A DNA stretch of 45,756 bases, from NCBI GenBank assembly GCA_016787725.1, contig JAEUTZ010000013.1, forward strand, positions 1 to 45,756. Direction: 5' to 3'. The position numbers and the translations under genes were made by a program. Positions 1 through 7,365 of this stretch are shown here, one piece after another. Source of the stretch: Cyclobacteriaceae bacterium. Lineage in GTDB: Bacteria; Bacteroidota; Bacteroidia; Cytophagales; Cyclobacteriaceae. Each line of letters opens with the position of its first letter. Positions within the stretch are counted from its first letter, which is position 1. The notes beneath the pieces are model-generated. The model was not told where the DNA came from. It worked only from the letters and a program-made list of their open reading frames with translations, and made no database searches.

Positions 1-234
1 GCTGTGGGAATTAACATTGATTTCCTGGGTTTATTCGGAAGTTACAATCCCGATTTTTATCTGGGTGGGGATAGCGTAATTTTCTGGGGTCCTTTGTCGT
101 GGACCATCATCTTTGGATTAACCTTCGCCACCTTCTTAACCCTGGTGGTGGTGCCCGTGATGTATTTATTATCGGAGAAATTCCTGTTTTGGGTGAACCA
201 CCGGACGGGGATAAATTTGCGATCCGCACACTAA
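1..234 (+). CDS. RND-family efflux transporter permease, C-terminal end (5' truncated by window)
   Basis: The frame is open from base 1 and ends at the TAA at 232-234, so only about the last 77 residues are present. The visible part has a short periplasmic-type stretch and then a final hydrophobic helix with the FGLTFATFLTLVVVPVMY pattern. That pattern is typical of the last transmembrane segment of RND (AcrB/CzcA/MMPL-like) inner-membrane pumps, which export drugs, metals or lipophilic compounds using proton motive force. The helix is followed by a short basic cytoplasmic tail. Substrate class cannot be told from this fragment. A strong hairpin 17 bases after the stop probably ends the transcript. 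Confidence 0.8.
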   Translation, partial: AVGINIDFLGLFGSYNPDFYLGGDSVIFWGPLSWTIIFGLTFATFLTLVVVPVMYLLSEKFLFWVNHRTGINLRSAH

Positions 235-250
235 ATTGAACTAAATTCAG

Positions 251-288
251 AAGAAAGTCGTCTTATGGAACTGTAAGACGACTTTCTT
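251..288 (+). terminator. Perfect 15-bp hairpin, probable intrinsic terminator of the RND gene
   Basis: Bases 251-265 are the exact reverse complement of 274-288, with an 8-base loop. The left arm starts with A-rich sequence and the right arm ends in TTTCTT, as in a bidirectional intrinsic terminator. It sits directly before the next gene, whose first ATG is only 4 bases beyond the stem. Confidence 0.75.
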
Positions 289-292
289 GTAT

Positions 293-1543
293 ATGTACCA
301 GAGGCTTATGACGTTATTCATCTTCATCACCCTGTTTTTGCTGATCGATATTTATGTCTTTCAGGCAATCTTAAATGTGAGCAAGAGTTGGCCTGCTGGT
401 TGGAAGAACTTGCTGCGGTACGGCTTCTGGGTGCCTACGGTGTTGTGTATCGGTGCCTTGATCTGGTGGATGGCGGCCGATCCATATAAAGTAGGAGCCG
501 GATTACGCAACTGGATTTTAACCGGACTGTTTGCAACTTATTTCTCCAAACTGTTTGGCGTATTCTTTTTGTTGCTCGATGATGGGCAACGATTGGTGCG
601 TTGGGTGGCGAGCCTCTTTACAAAAAATCCGGCCAATCCGCTGCCGGGAGCAGTCATCAGCCGATCGGAGTTTCTTTCGCAAGCCGCTGTGGCGGCTACA
701 GCAATTCCTTTTGGAGCCATGGCTTACGGAATCATTTCTGGTGCGCACGACTACAGGGTCAGACGTGTTACTGTGAATTTACCCAACCTGCCTAAAAGCT
801 TTGACGGGGTTCGGATTGCACAAGTTTCTGATATCCATGCCGGAAGTTTCTTCAATAAGACCGCAGTCAAAGGGGGCGTGGAGATGGTGTTGAATGAAAA
901 GCCGGACCTGATTTTCTTCACCGGAGATTTGGTGAATAATGAGAGCACCGAGGTGAAAGAGTATCTGGATGTATTTAATAAATTACGCGCACCTCTCGGG
1001 GTATATTCTGTTACGGGCAATCACGATTATGGTGATTACAAGAGCTGGACCACGAAGGAGGCCAAGCAACAAAACTTTAACGACTTGATGGCTGCCCATC
1101 GCGAATTGGGTTTTGATCTCCTGATGAATCAGCATCGGTTGATTGAGCAAGGCGGAGATAAGCTTGCTATCCTGGGAATTGAAAACTGGGGCGCGGGCCG
1201 TTTTTCAAAATACGGGAAGCTGGAAGCGGCCTATGAAGGTACCGAGGAAGCGACCACAAAGATTTTATTATCACACGATCCCAGTCATTGGGATGCGCAG
1301 GTGCGGCCGGATTACAAAGACATTGATTTGATGTTATCGGGCCATACGCATGGCTTTCAATTCGGTGTGGAGCTCGGGAACTTCAAATGGAGTCCCTCGC
1401 AATATGCTTATAAGCAGTGGGCCGGGTTATACACGGAAGCTAATCAACACCTCTACGTGAACCGGGGTTTTGGTTACCTCGGTTACCCGGGACGCGTTGG
1501 GATGCCGCCCGAGATTACCGTGCTTGAATTAAAGCGGGCTTAA
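293..1543 (+). CDS. Membrane-anchored metallophosphoesterase (YkuE/YaeI-like)
   Basis: Calcineurin-like dinuclear metal phosphoesterase of about 416 residues. The N-terminal 140 residues hold about three hydrophobic helices. A short Ala-rich segment after an SRSEF sequence leads into the catalytic domain. All metal-site motifs are visible in order: DIHAG, GDLV, GNHD, the histidine in LLSHDP, and SGHTHG. Related proteins (YaeI/YkuE group) are membrane-associated hydrolases, some acting on lipid pyrophosphates or UDP-sugar lipids; the substrate here is unknown. An in-frame TTG at 287 lies inside the upstream hairpin, so ATG 293 or ATG 308 is the likely start. The stop overlaps the convergent DoxX gene by 4 bases. 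Confidence 0.88.
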   Translation: MYQRLMTLFIFITLFLLIDIYVFQAILNVSKSWPAGWKNLLRYGFWVPTVLCIGALIWWMAADPYKVGAGLRNWILTGLFATYFSKLFGVFFLLLDDGQRLVRWVASLFTKNPANPLPGAVISRSEFLSQAAVAATAIPFGAMAYGIISGAHDYRVRRVTVNLPNLPKSFDGVRIAQVSDIHAGSFFNKTAVKGGVEMVLNEKPDLIFFTGDLVNNESTEVKEYLDVFNKLRAPLGVYSVTGNHDYGDYKSWTTKEAKQQNFNDLMAAHRELGFDLLMNQHRLIEQGGDKLAILGIENWGAGRFSKYGKLEAAYEGTEEATTKILLSHDPSHWDAQVRPDYKDIDLMLSGHTHGFQFGVELGNFKWSPSQYAYKQWAGLYTEANQHLYVNRGFGYLGYPGRVGMPPEITVLELKRA

Positions 1544-1998
1544 ACTCCTTTGTTGTGTAAGGCTCGTTCCTGCCTCCGTTTTTCGTCAATAGAGAATTTA
1601 CCGGCACCAAAGATCATAAACGTAATCAGTCCAACCAGCACGATGATGGAGATTTCCAACTCCATGTGATTTCCCACCGAAAGAAACCCTTTGGGAAAAT
1701 TCACGAGAATCACAGCACCTGCCAGAATGGGTAGTTGCACCGCACACATAATTCGTGTTAGCAATCCGAATGCAATCAGGGGTCCGCAAAGTACATGGGC
1801 GAACACCACATAGTGCGCAATGGAAACAGCGAGAAAACTCATATTCATTCCATGCAAAGTCATTTCCAGGGTGTCGAGATTGCCCAGAAAATTGAAGCCT
1901 TTGTAGGTGATGAAGATACCCAATGCAATTCGGAAGATGTCGAGAAAGCCGGGGCGATGCGAATTACCCCAGTCTTCAATTTTGGTTATTACATTCAT
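1540..1998 (-). CDS. DoxX family integral membrane protein
   Basis: A 152-residue protein with four hydrophobic segments (roughly residues 18-38, 55-75, 78-100 and 112-132) and the DoxX-like pattern of FRIALGIFITYKG near the start and a glycine/alanine-rich second half. DoxX-family proteins are small four-helix membrane proteins. Some take part in thiosulfate:quinone oxidation or in redox stress complexes, but most, including this one, have no assigned role. The C-terminal tail is basic and probably cytoplasmic. It converges with the metallophosphoesterase (4-base tail overlap) and diverges from the hydroxyproline operon, with its own plausible promoter in the 101-base gap. Confidence 0.82.
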   Translation of the reverse strand: MNVITKIEDWGNSHRPGFLDIFRIALGIFITYKGFNFLGNLDTLEMTLHGMNMSFLAVSIAHYVVFAHVLCGPLIAFGLLTRIMCAVQLPILAGAVILVNFPKGFLSVGNHMELEISIIVLVGLITFMIFGAGKFSIDEKRRQERALHNKGV

Positions 1999-2021
1999 AA
2001 CATACGGGGTTTGCGGATAAA

Positions 2022-2053
2022 CAAAGTTTAAGAAAAAAAGCGCGGATGGACAA
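2022..2053 (-). promoter_or_regulatory. Putative promoter for the DoxX gene
   Basis: Read on the minus strand, AAACTTTG (2022-2029) matches the Bacteroidota -7 element TAnnTTTG except for its first base. A TTG (2051-2053) lies 21 bases upstream, the expected -33 spacing. It would start transcription about 15-20 bases before the DoxX ATG. Confidence 0.45.
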
Positions 2054-2062
2054 GGAAAATCC

Positions 2063-2093
2063 TTGATGACTCAACGGAAGTTGGATAGATTGC
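2063..2093 (+). promoter_or_regulatory. Weak putative promoter for the hydroxyproline operon
   Basis: TTG (2063-2065), 20 bases, then TAGATTGC (2086-2093). This is an imperfect match to the Bacteroidota TTG / TAnnTTTG pair. If used, the transcript would begin nearly at the ATG at 2100, that is, a leaderless or near-leaderless mRNA. A small inverted repeat (AAGGA / TCCTT at 2053-2065) overlaps the -33 element and could be an operator. Confidence 0.25.
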
Positions 2094-2099
2094 CGCAAA

Positions 2100-3005
2100 A
2101 TGAAGACTATGGTTCAATGGAAAGGGGTTTACCCGGCACTTACCACCAAGTTTACTGCCAACGACAACCTTGATTTCACCCTATTTGAAAAGAACTTAGA
2201 TGCCCAGGTAGCAGCAGGCGTTGAGGGTGTAATATTGGGAGGTACGTTGGGAGAAGCCAGCGTGTTAAGCAACGATGAGAAATTTGATCTCGTAAAATTC
2301 ACGGTTGAAAAGGTGGGTGGAACAATACCCGTGATCATGAACATTGCGGAAGGCAGTACGCGCGAAGCCGTTAAGCTGGCTGCGGAGGCAGAGAAGTGTG
2401 GAGCAAAAGGCTTGATGATGTTGCCACCCATGCGGTACAAGTCAGATCACCGCGAGACGGTTGCCTATTTCAAGGCCGTAGCGGAAGCATCCCATCTTCC
2501 CATTATGATTTACAACAACCCGGTTGACTATAAAATTGAAGTAACCCTTGACATGTTTGCGGAGTTGGCGGAGAATAAAAATATTCAAGCCATTAAAGAA
2601 TCCACCCGCGATGTGAGCAACGTGACGCGCTTGATCAATCGCTTTGGCGACCGGTATAAACTGTTGTGTGGCGTAGATACCCTTGCCATGGAGGAATTGA
2701 TACTGGGTGCAGATGGCTGGGTGGCAGGCCTGGTATGTGCATTTCCAAAAGAGACAGTAGCAGTTTATAAACTCACCAAGGCAGGCAAGATCAGCGAAGC
2801 ATTAGCAATCTACCGTTGGTTTTTACCGTTACTGGAGTTGGATCTTCATCCGAAACTGGTGCAATACATTAAGCTGGCGGAACAGGAAGTTGGCATTGGT
2901 TCGGAAACAGTGCGGGCACCCCGATTACCGTTGGTGGGTGAAGAACGTGATCGGATCCTGAAAATTATCCGGGACGGAATTAAGAACCGGCCTGTGCTCC
3001 GTTAA
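2100..3005 (+). CDS. DHDPS/NAL-family lyase, probable 1-pyrroline-4-hydroxy-2-carboxylate deaminase
   Basis: A 301-residue TIM-barrel enzyme of the dihydrodipicolinate synthase family. The Schiff-base lysine is K166 (in AIKES) and the helper tyrosine is Y138 (in IYNNP). The substrate loop reads GGTLGE at 47-52, where true DapA enzymes have GTTGE; Leu50 replaces the second Thr. With its neighbours (semialdehyde dehydrogenase, 4-hydroxyproline epimerase, FAD oxidoreductase) the inferred role is to deaminate and dehydrate 1-pyrroline-4-hydroxy-2-carboxylate to 2-oxoglutarate semialdehyde, the third step of trans-4-hydroxy-L-proline breakdown. ATG 2109 is an alternative start. It is the first gene of the operon, 10 bases before the dehydrogenase. 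Confidence 0.85.
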   Translation: MKTMVQWKGVYPALTTKFTANDNLDFTLFEKNLDAQVAAGVEGVILGGTLGEASVLSNDEKFDLVKFTVEKVGGTIPVIMNIAEGSTREAVKLAAEAEKCGAKGLMMLPPMRYKSDHRETVAYFKAVAEASHLPIMIYNNPVDYKIEVTLDMFAELAENKNIQAIKESTRDVSNVTRLINRFGDRYKLLCGVDTLAMEELILGADGWVAGLVCAFPKETVAVYKLTKAGKISEALAIYRWFLPLLELDLHPKLVQYIKLAEQEVGIGSETVRAPRLPLVGEERDRILKIIRDGIKNRPVLR

Positions 3006-3015
3006 CTCCATCACG

Positions 3016-4503
3016 ATGCAAACAACCTATCCAGATGCAACGACTGAATCGATAAACGCTGCCTTGCAGGAAGCTCACATCGCTTTTTTGTCGTACAAAA
3101 ATTTTTCAAATAAGAAGAAGGCTGAGTTTCTCAGCGCCATTGCGGATGAAATTGAAGCCCTGGATCAAATACTGGTGTCAACTGCCATGCGGGAGACCAA
3201 TTTACCCGAAGCGCGCATCGTAAACGAACGCGGTCGTACAACCGGTCATTGCCGGATGTTTGCCACCCTGGTGGAGGAGGGCTCATGGGTAGAGGCGCGG
3301 GTGGATACCGCTTTGCCCAATCGAATGCCCGCCCCCAAACCGGACATTCGTAAAATGCTGGTGCCCATTGGGCCCGTGGTAGTTTTTGGCGCGGCCAATT
3401 TTCCGTTGGCCTACTCAACAGCCGGAGGGGATACAATTTCAGCACTGGCAGCCGGTTGTCCGGTGATTGTGAAAGCGCATCCTGCGCATCCGGAAACTTC
3501 GGGGTTGGTAGCAGTCGCTATTAAAAAAGCGATTGAAAAATGTGGGTTACCAGGCGGAGTCTTTCAACATTTATATGGAGTTGGTTTTCAAGTAGGCCAG
3601 TCTTTAGTAAAACATCCCTTAACAAAAGCGGTAGGTTTTACCGGATCGCTGGCAGGTGGAAAGGCGCTGTTTGATCTGGCGAACCAACGCCCAGAACCCA
3701 TTCCGGTATTTGCTGAGATGAGCAGCATCAACCCGGTCATTTTGTTACCAGAATCATTAAGTAGAAATTTCGAAAAGACGGCTGCCTCATTAGCGGCCTC
3801 GATTACGCTGGGTGTTGGTCAGTTCTGTACCAATCCCGGATTAATTTTGGCGGTTGAAGGAACAGGGTTAGTTAAGTTCATGGAGTTTCTTGGCAACGAA
3901 ATTCAGAAGGCCATGCCGGGTACCATGTTGCATCAGGGGATTGCCGACAACTATGCAAAGAAATTAGCGCAAGCGTTAGCGCAAAAGGGGGTAACAATCG
4001 AGGGACAATCGTCTGCTACCGGCACTACCGCGCAGGGGAAACCGTTGGTGGCATCGGTATTGGCGGAGTCCTTCATCAAAAATCCAACCTTAGCCGAAGA
4101 AGTGTTTGGCCCTTTTTCACTCATCGTAAAGTGTAAATCGCTGGACGAATTGAACACCGTGGCCAATCGTATGCAAGGTCAGCTTACGGCCTCAGTCTTT
4201 GGAGAAGAAGGGGAAATTTCAAACTGTTCCAGCTTAATGAATGTGCTGGTAGAGAAGGCAGGCCGATTAATTATAAATGGAGTTCCCACCGGGGTGGAAG
4301 TATGTCCATCGATGCAACATGGAGGACCCTTTCCGGCTACCACCGATTCGCGTTTCAGTGCCGTGGGTACGGATGCGATCAGGCGATTTTCACGACCGGT
4401 AGCCTTTCAAAACTTTCCGGATTCTCTGCTGCCCGATGAATTGAAAGAATCAAATCCACTGGCTATCTGGAGGCTTTATAATGGTGTGTGGAATAAAAAG
4501 TAA
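3016..4503 (+). CDS. NAD(P)-dependent aldehyde dehydrogenase, probable 2-oxoglutarate semialdehyde dehydrogenase
   Basis: A 495-residue aldehyde dehydrogenase. The catalytic cysteine is C271 in GQFCTNPG and the general base is E234 in FAEMSS. The GAANFPLAYS segment and the TGS of VGFTGSLAGG mark the cofactor fold. The FAEMSS and FCTNPG forms resemble the NADP-linked 2,5-dioxopentanoate (2-oxoglutarate semialdehyde) dehydrogenases used in hydroxyproline and sugar-acid catabolism. Here it would oxidise the semialdehyde from the upstream deaminase to 2-oxoglutarate, feeding the TCA cycle. The gene lies 10 bases after the deaminase and 28 bases before the epimerase, indicating one operon. Confidence 0.88.
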   Translation: MQTTYPDATTESINAALQEAHIAFLSYKNFSNKKKAEFLSAIADEIEALDQILVSTAMRETNLPEARIVNERGRTTGHCRMFATLVEEGSWVEARVDTALPNRMPAPKPDIRKMLVPIGPVVVFGAANFPLAYSTAGGDTISALAAGCPVIVKAHPAHPETSGLVAVAIKKAIEKCGLPGGVFQHLYGVGFQVGQSLVKHPLTKAVGFTGSLAGGKALFDLANQRPEPIPVFAEMSSINPVILLPESLSRNFEKTAASLAASITLGVGQFCTNPGLILAVEGTGLVKFMEFLGNEIQKAMPGTMLHQGIADNYAKKLAQALAQKGVTIEGQSSATGTTAQGKPLVASVLAESFIKNPTLAEEVFGPFSLIVKCKSLDELNTVANRMQGQLTASVFGEEGEISNCSSLMNVLVEKAGRLIINGVPTGVEVCPSMQHGGPFPATTDSRFSAVGTDAIRRFSRPVAFQNFPDSLLPDELKESNPLAIWRLYNGVWNKK

Positions 4504-4531
4504 ATCGAACAGTACCCCGAGGCGAAACCTG

Positions 4532-5530
4532 ATGAACGTATTTAAATGCATTGATGCTCATACATGTGGCAATCCTGTTCGGGTGGTTGCCGAAGGTGGT
4601 CCTGTCTTGGAAGGCAGGAATATGAGTGAGAAACGTCAACACTTTATGCGCTCGTATGATTGGATTCGCAAAGGCCTGATGTTTGAGCCCCGGGGTCATG
4701 ATATGATGAGTGGTAGCATCTTGTATCCCCCTTCCGATCCGGCCAACGACATAGGCATCCTGTTTATTGAAACCAGTGGCTGCTTACCCATGTGTGGGCA
4801 TGGCACCATTGGCACTGTGACCATAGCCATTGAAGAAGGTCTTGTTAAACCAAAGACGCCCGGAGTTTTGAACCTGGAAGTACCGGCAGGATTGGTGCGG
4901 GTGGAATATCAACAACTAGGAAACAAGGTCAAATCGGTGAAGATCCGAAATGTGAAAGCCTATCTGGCTGCTGAAAATTTGAGGGCTGAGTGTCCTGATC
5001 TAGGTGAGCTGACTTTGGATGTTTCCTATGGTGGAAATTTTTATGCGATTGTGGATGTTCAGAAAAGCTTTCCCGGATTGGAGCACTATACGGCTGATCA
5101 ATTAGTCAGTTGGAGTCGGGAATTGCGAAAGGACATTAACAAGCGATATCAATTTGTGCATCCGGAAAATCCGACCATTAACGGGTGCAGTCATATCCTT
5201 TGGACGGGCAAAGTGATCGATCCGACTTCCACGGCCCGCAACGCGGTGTTTTACGGGGACAAAGCCATTGATCGTTCGCCCTGCGGCACAGGTACTTCGG
5301 CCCGGTTGGCCCAATGGTATGCAAAGGGTAAGTTGAAGAAGGGTCAGGACTTTATTCACGAAAGCATCATCGGTTCCAAATTCATTGGCCGGATTGAAGA
5401 GGAGACTGAGTTAAGCGGCAAGCCTGCGATCATTCCCAGTGTGGAGGGGTGGGCAAAAATTTATGGACACAACACGATTACCATCGATCCGGAGGATGAT
5501 CCGTATGCGTATGGGTTTCAGGTGATTTGA
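4532..5530 (+). CDS. 4-hydroxyproline 2-epimerase (proline racemase family)
   Basis: A 332-residue proline racemase-fold enzyme. Both catalytic cysteines are present: C88 in MCGHGTIG and C251 in SPCGTGTSA. Two cysteines distinguish racemases and epimerases from trans-3-hydroxyproline dehydratases, which carry Thr at the first site. The N-terminal [13 protein letters not shown] motif is typical of the 4-hydroxyproline epimerase group. It interconverts trans-4-hydroxy-L-proline and cis-4-hydroxy-D-proline, the entry step of the pathway encoded around it. A longer reading from 4481 would overlap the dehydrogenase and add 17 residues unlike the family, so ATG 4532 is chosen. The S23 cassette begins two bases after the stop. 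Confidence 0.9.
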   Translation: MNVFKCIDAHTCGNPVRVVAEGGPVLEGRNMSEKRQHFMRSYDWIRKGLMFEPRGHDMMSGSILYPPSDPANDIGILFIETSGCLPMCGHGTIGTVTIAIEEGLVKPKTPGVLNLEVPAGLVRVEYQQLGNKVKSVKIRNVKAYLAAENLRAECPDLGELTLDVSYGGNFYAIVDVQKSFPGLEHYTADQLVSWSRELRKDINKRYQFVHPENPTINGCSHILWTGKVIDPTSTARNAVFYGDKAIDRSPCGTGTSARLAQWYAKGKLKKGQDFIHESIIGSKFIGRIEEETELSGKPAIIPSVEGWAKIYGHNTITIDPEDDPYAYGFQVI

Positions 5531-5553
5531 AATTGGTTGCTGGTTACTTGTTT

Positions 5554-5566
5554 CTAGTCTCTGGTT
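5554..5566 (+). repeat. Left inner inverted repeat of the S23 cassette (13 bp)
   Basis: CTAGTCTCTGGTT, the exact reverse complement of 5966-5978. It is preceded by a related, degenerate GGTTGCTGGTTAC stretch. Confidence 0.8.
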
Positions 5567-5588
5567 GTATTCGGTAACGATAAAAAGT

Positions 5589-5960
5589 ATGAGTTACAAA
5601 AATCTGGAAATTTGGAAGGAAGCAAGAGAAGTATCGATACTAGTTCACGAAATGAGTTTGAAATTACCACGATTCGAGCAGTTTGAGGAAGCCCAACAAA
5701 TCCGGAGATCTTCAAAATCTGTTCGATCTAATATTGTTGAAGGCTATGGAAGAAGAAGATATATTTCAGAATATATTCGCTTCTTAATAATTGCGCAGGC
5801 TTCCAATGATGAAACTATTGACCACTTAGAGACACTGTTTGAAACAAAATCAATCACTGATCAGACTTTATTCGATGATATCAACGAACGTTTACAACGT
5901 CTTGGTAAGAAACTTAATAATTTTATCAAAGCAGTTGAGCGTGAGGATAAAGACCAGTAA
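5589..5960 (+). CDS. Four helix bundle protein, S23 (23S rRNA-intervening-sequence protein) family
   Basis: A 123-residue, helix-only, charged protein. It starts with the family-typical [13 protein letters not shown] motif and has the second-helix pattern [20 protein letters not shown], then [16 protein letters not shown]. These define the S23/TIGR02436 family, first seen as ORFs in 23S rRNA intervening sequences and related to Avd accessory proteins of diversity-generating retroelements. No catalytic residues are evident; the family forms oligomeric bundles that may bind nucleic acid. ATG 5589 is chosen over a TTG at 5565 that lies in the inverted repeat. The stop codon is part of the right-hand CCAGTAA repeat. 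GC content is far below its neighbours, and its position splits a metabolic operon. Confidence 0.88.
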   Translation: MSYKNLEIWKEAREVSILVHEMSLKLPRFEQFEEAQQIRRSSKSVRSNIVEGYGRRRYISEYIRFLIIAQASNDETIDHLETLFETKSITDQTLFDDINERLQRLGKKLNNFIKAVEREDKDQ

Positions 5961-5965
5961 CCAGT

Positions 5966-5978
5966 AACCAGAGACTAG
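5966..5978 (-). repeat. Right inner inverted repeat of the S23 cassette (13 bp)
   Basis: AACCAGAGACTAG, the exact reverse complement of 5554-5566. It is preceded by two tandem CCAGTAA units (5954-5967), the first of which supplies the S23 stop codon. Confidence 0.8.
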
Positions 5979-5986
5979 TTACCAAT

Positions 5987-7228
5987 ATGCAGATTGGGAT
6001 TATCGGTGGTGGAATTATCGGATTAAGCACGGCTTATTACTTGCAGCAGGCAGGTCATCAGGTTACGATTATTGACCAAAGTGATTTGAAGGATGGTTGC
6101 TCCGTTGGTAATGCGGGCATGATTGTCCCCAGCCACATCATTCCCTTGGCGGCACCGGGTATGATTTCCAAAGGCCTCCGGTGGATGTTCAATTCCACCA
6201 GTCCGTTTTATGTAAAACCTCGCTTGGATGTAGATCTCCTAAAATGGGGATTTCAATTTTATAAGCATGCAACGGCTGGTCATGTTAAAAAATCCATTCC
6301 GGCTCTAAAGGAATTGAGTTTATACAGCAAAGCCCGGTACCAGCAGCTTGCCCAGGAATTACCGTTCGACTTTGGTTATCACGAGCGTGGATTGTTGATG
6401 TTGTATCAAACAAAGGAAGTAGAGCACGAAGAATCGGAAACAGCCCGGATCGCGAATGACCATGGAATTCAAGCCCATATTTTATCAACAGAGGCAGTGC
6501 AACACCTTGAACCCGAAGTGAAAGTGAATGTGCGGGGCGGAGTATATTTTCCGGGCGATGCTCACATCACCCCGCAGGCGCTGGTCACACAATTAATTCA
6601 ACTTTTGAAAGATCGTGGCGTTCAATTTCTAACCCATACCCTTGTTAAGGATTTTGCGATTGAGAAGCAGGAGATCAAAAAAGTTGTTACAGATAAAGGG
6701 GAGCATCCCTTTGACGAAGTTGTACTGGCCACAGGATCCTGGTCGGGTGAAGTAGCAGCCCGATTAAAAATCAATTTGCCCATGCAGGCCGGCAAGGGGT
6801 ACAGTTTCACGATTCAGAATGTGGAAAAGAACATCCGCATCCCTTCCATCTTTCTTGAAGCCCGGGTTGCAGTAACGCCTATGGGTACCACGCTACGCTT
6901 TGGTGGAACCATGGAGATAACCGGGGTGGATCACACAATCAGCATGAACCGTGTAAAGGGCATCGTTGATTCGATTCCCCGGTATTATCCTGAAATGAAA
7001 GTAGCCATGCCAAAGCAGACGGAGGTATGGTACGGGTTAAGACCCTGCTCGCCCGATGGCTTGCCCTACATCGGCCGCTCAGGCAAAATCAAGAACCTGA
7101 TTTTTGCCACCGGACATGCGATGATGGGATTAAGCCTTGGGCCCGGAACCGGCAAAATAGTAGCCGATTTAATTACTGGAGCGACTCCGGAAGTTCCGCT
7201 TACCGCCTTCGTTCCCGAGCGCTTTTAG
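5987..7228 (+). CDS. FAD-dependent oxidoreductase (DadA-like), probable cis-4-hydroxy-D-proline dehydrogenase/oxidase
   Basis: A 413-residue amino-acid oxidase-fold flavoprotein. The dinucleotide-binding loop is G7-x-G9-x-x-G12, followed by TIID, with the usual acidic end of the second strand. The second FAD segment appears near the C-terminus (YIGRSGKIKNLIFATGH), and there is a WYGLRPCSPDGLPYIG motif as in D-amino acid dehydrogenases. In this operon it fits oxidation of cis-4-hydroxy-D-proline to 1-pyrroline-4-hydroxy-2-carboxylate, the step between the epimerase and the deaminase. It is a single-subunit enzyme with no adjacent alpha/beta/gamma partners. Its ATG directly abuts the end of the S23 cassette, so its translation signals now come from cassette DNA. 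Confidence 0.87.
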   Translation: MQIGIIGGGIIGLSTAYYLQQAGHQVTIIDQSDLKDGCSVGNAGMIVPSHIIPLAAPGMISKGLRWMFNSTSPFYVKPRLDVDLLKWGFQFYKHATAGHVKKSIPALKELSLYSKARYQQLAQELPFDFGYHERGLLMLYQTKEVEHEESETARIANDHGIQAHILSTEAVQHLEPEVKVNVRGGVYFPGDAHITPQALVTQLIQLLKDRGVQFLTHTLVKDFAIEKQEIKKVVTDKGEHPFDEVVLATGSWSGEVAARLKINLPMQAGKGYSFTIQNVEKNIRIPSIFLEARVAVTPMGTTLRFGGTMEITGVDHTISMNRVKGIVDSIPRYYPEMKVAMPKQTEVWYGLRPCSPDGLPYIGRSGKIKNLIFATGHAMMGLSLGPGTGKIVADLITGATPEVPLTAFVPERF

Positions 7229-7365
7229 ACATCGTAGAAATGTGCCCATGCCAGTCGGCAATGGAATAGAGCCATTAAAAGAAACACACCGGAAATTTTA
7301 TCCGATTGGTAACCGAATTCGTTTAAGAGAGTATTTCTGTTTTTAGAACCCAAAACCTGCCTGTC

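Larger units (their letters stand above)
5532..5986. mobile_element. AT-rich S23/four-helix-bundle cassette with inverted-repeat ends
   Basis: A 455-base insert lies exactly between the epimerase stop (5530) and the oxidoreductase ATG (5987). Its ends form ATTGGT (5532-5537) and ACCAAT (5981-5986). Just inside lies a perfect 13-base inverted repeat (5554-5566 against 5966-5978), plus tandem CCAGTAA units. A hand count of the gene inside gives about 35% GC (131 of 372), while sampled 60-base lines of the flanking operon genes give 52-60%. No transposase is encoded. I infer a small non-autonomous mobile unit; the mechanism is unknown. Confidence 0.5.

Noticed and set aside
4481-4531. Extension of the epimerase start into the dehydrogenase end
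   Set aside because: The added 17 residues are unlike the family and overlap the upstream gene; ATG 4532 aligns with known starts.
5589-5960. Diversity-generating retroelement accessory (Avd) gene
   Set aside because: There is no reverse transcriptase, template repeat or variable repeat nearby; only the shared fold family.
5532-5986. Classical insertion sequence
   Set aside because: No transposase and no clear target-site duplication; the S23 gene has no recombinase motifs, so it is described only as a cassette.
7240-7290. Terminator after the hydroxyproline operon
   Set aside because: A weak imperfect hairpin (CCATGCC with GGCAATGG) has no T-run after it.
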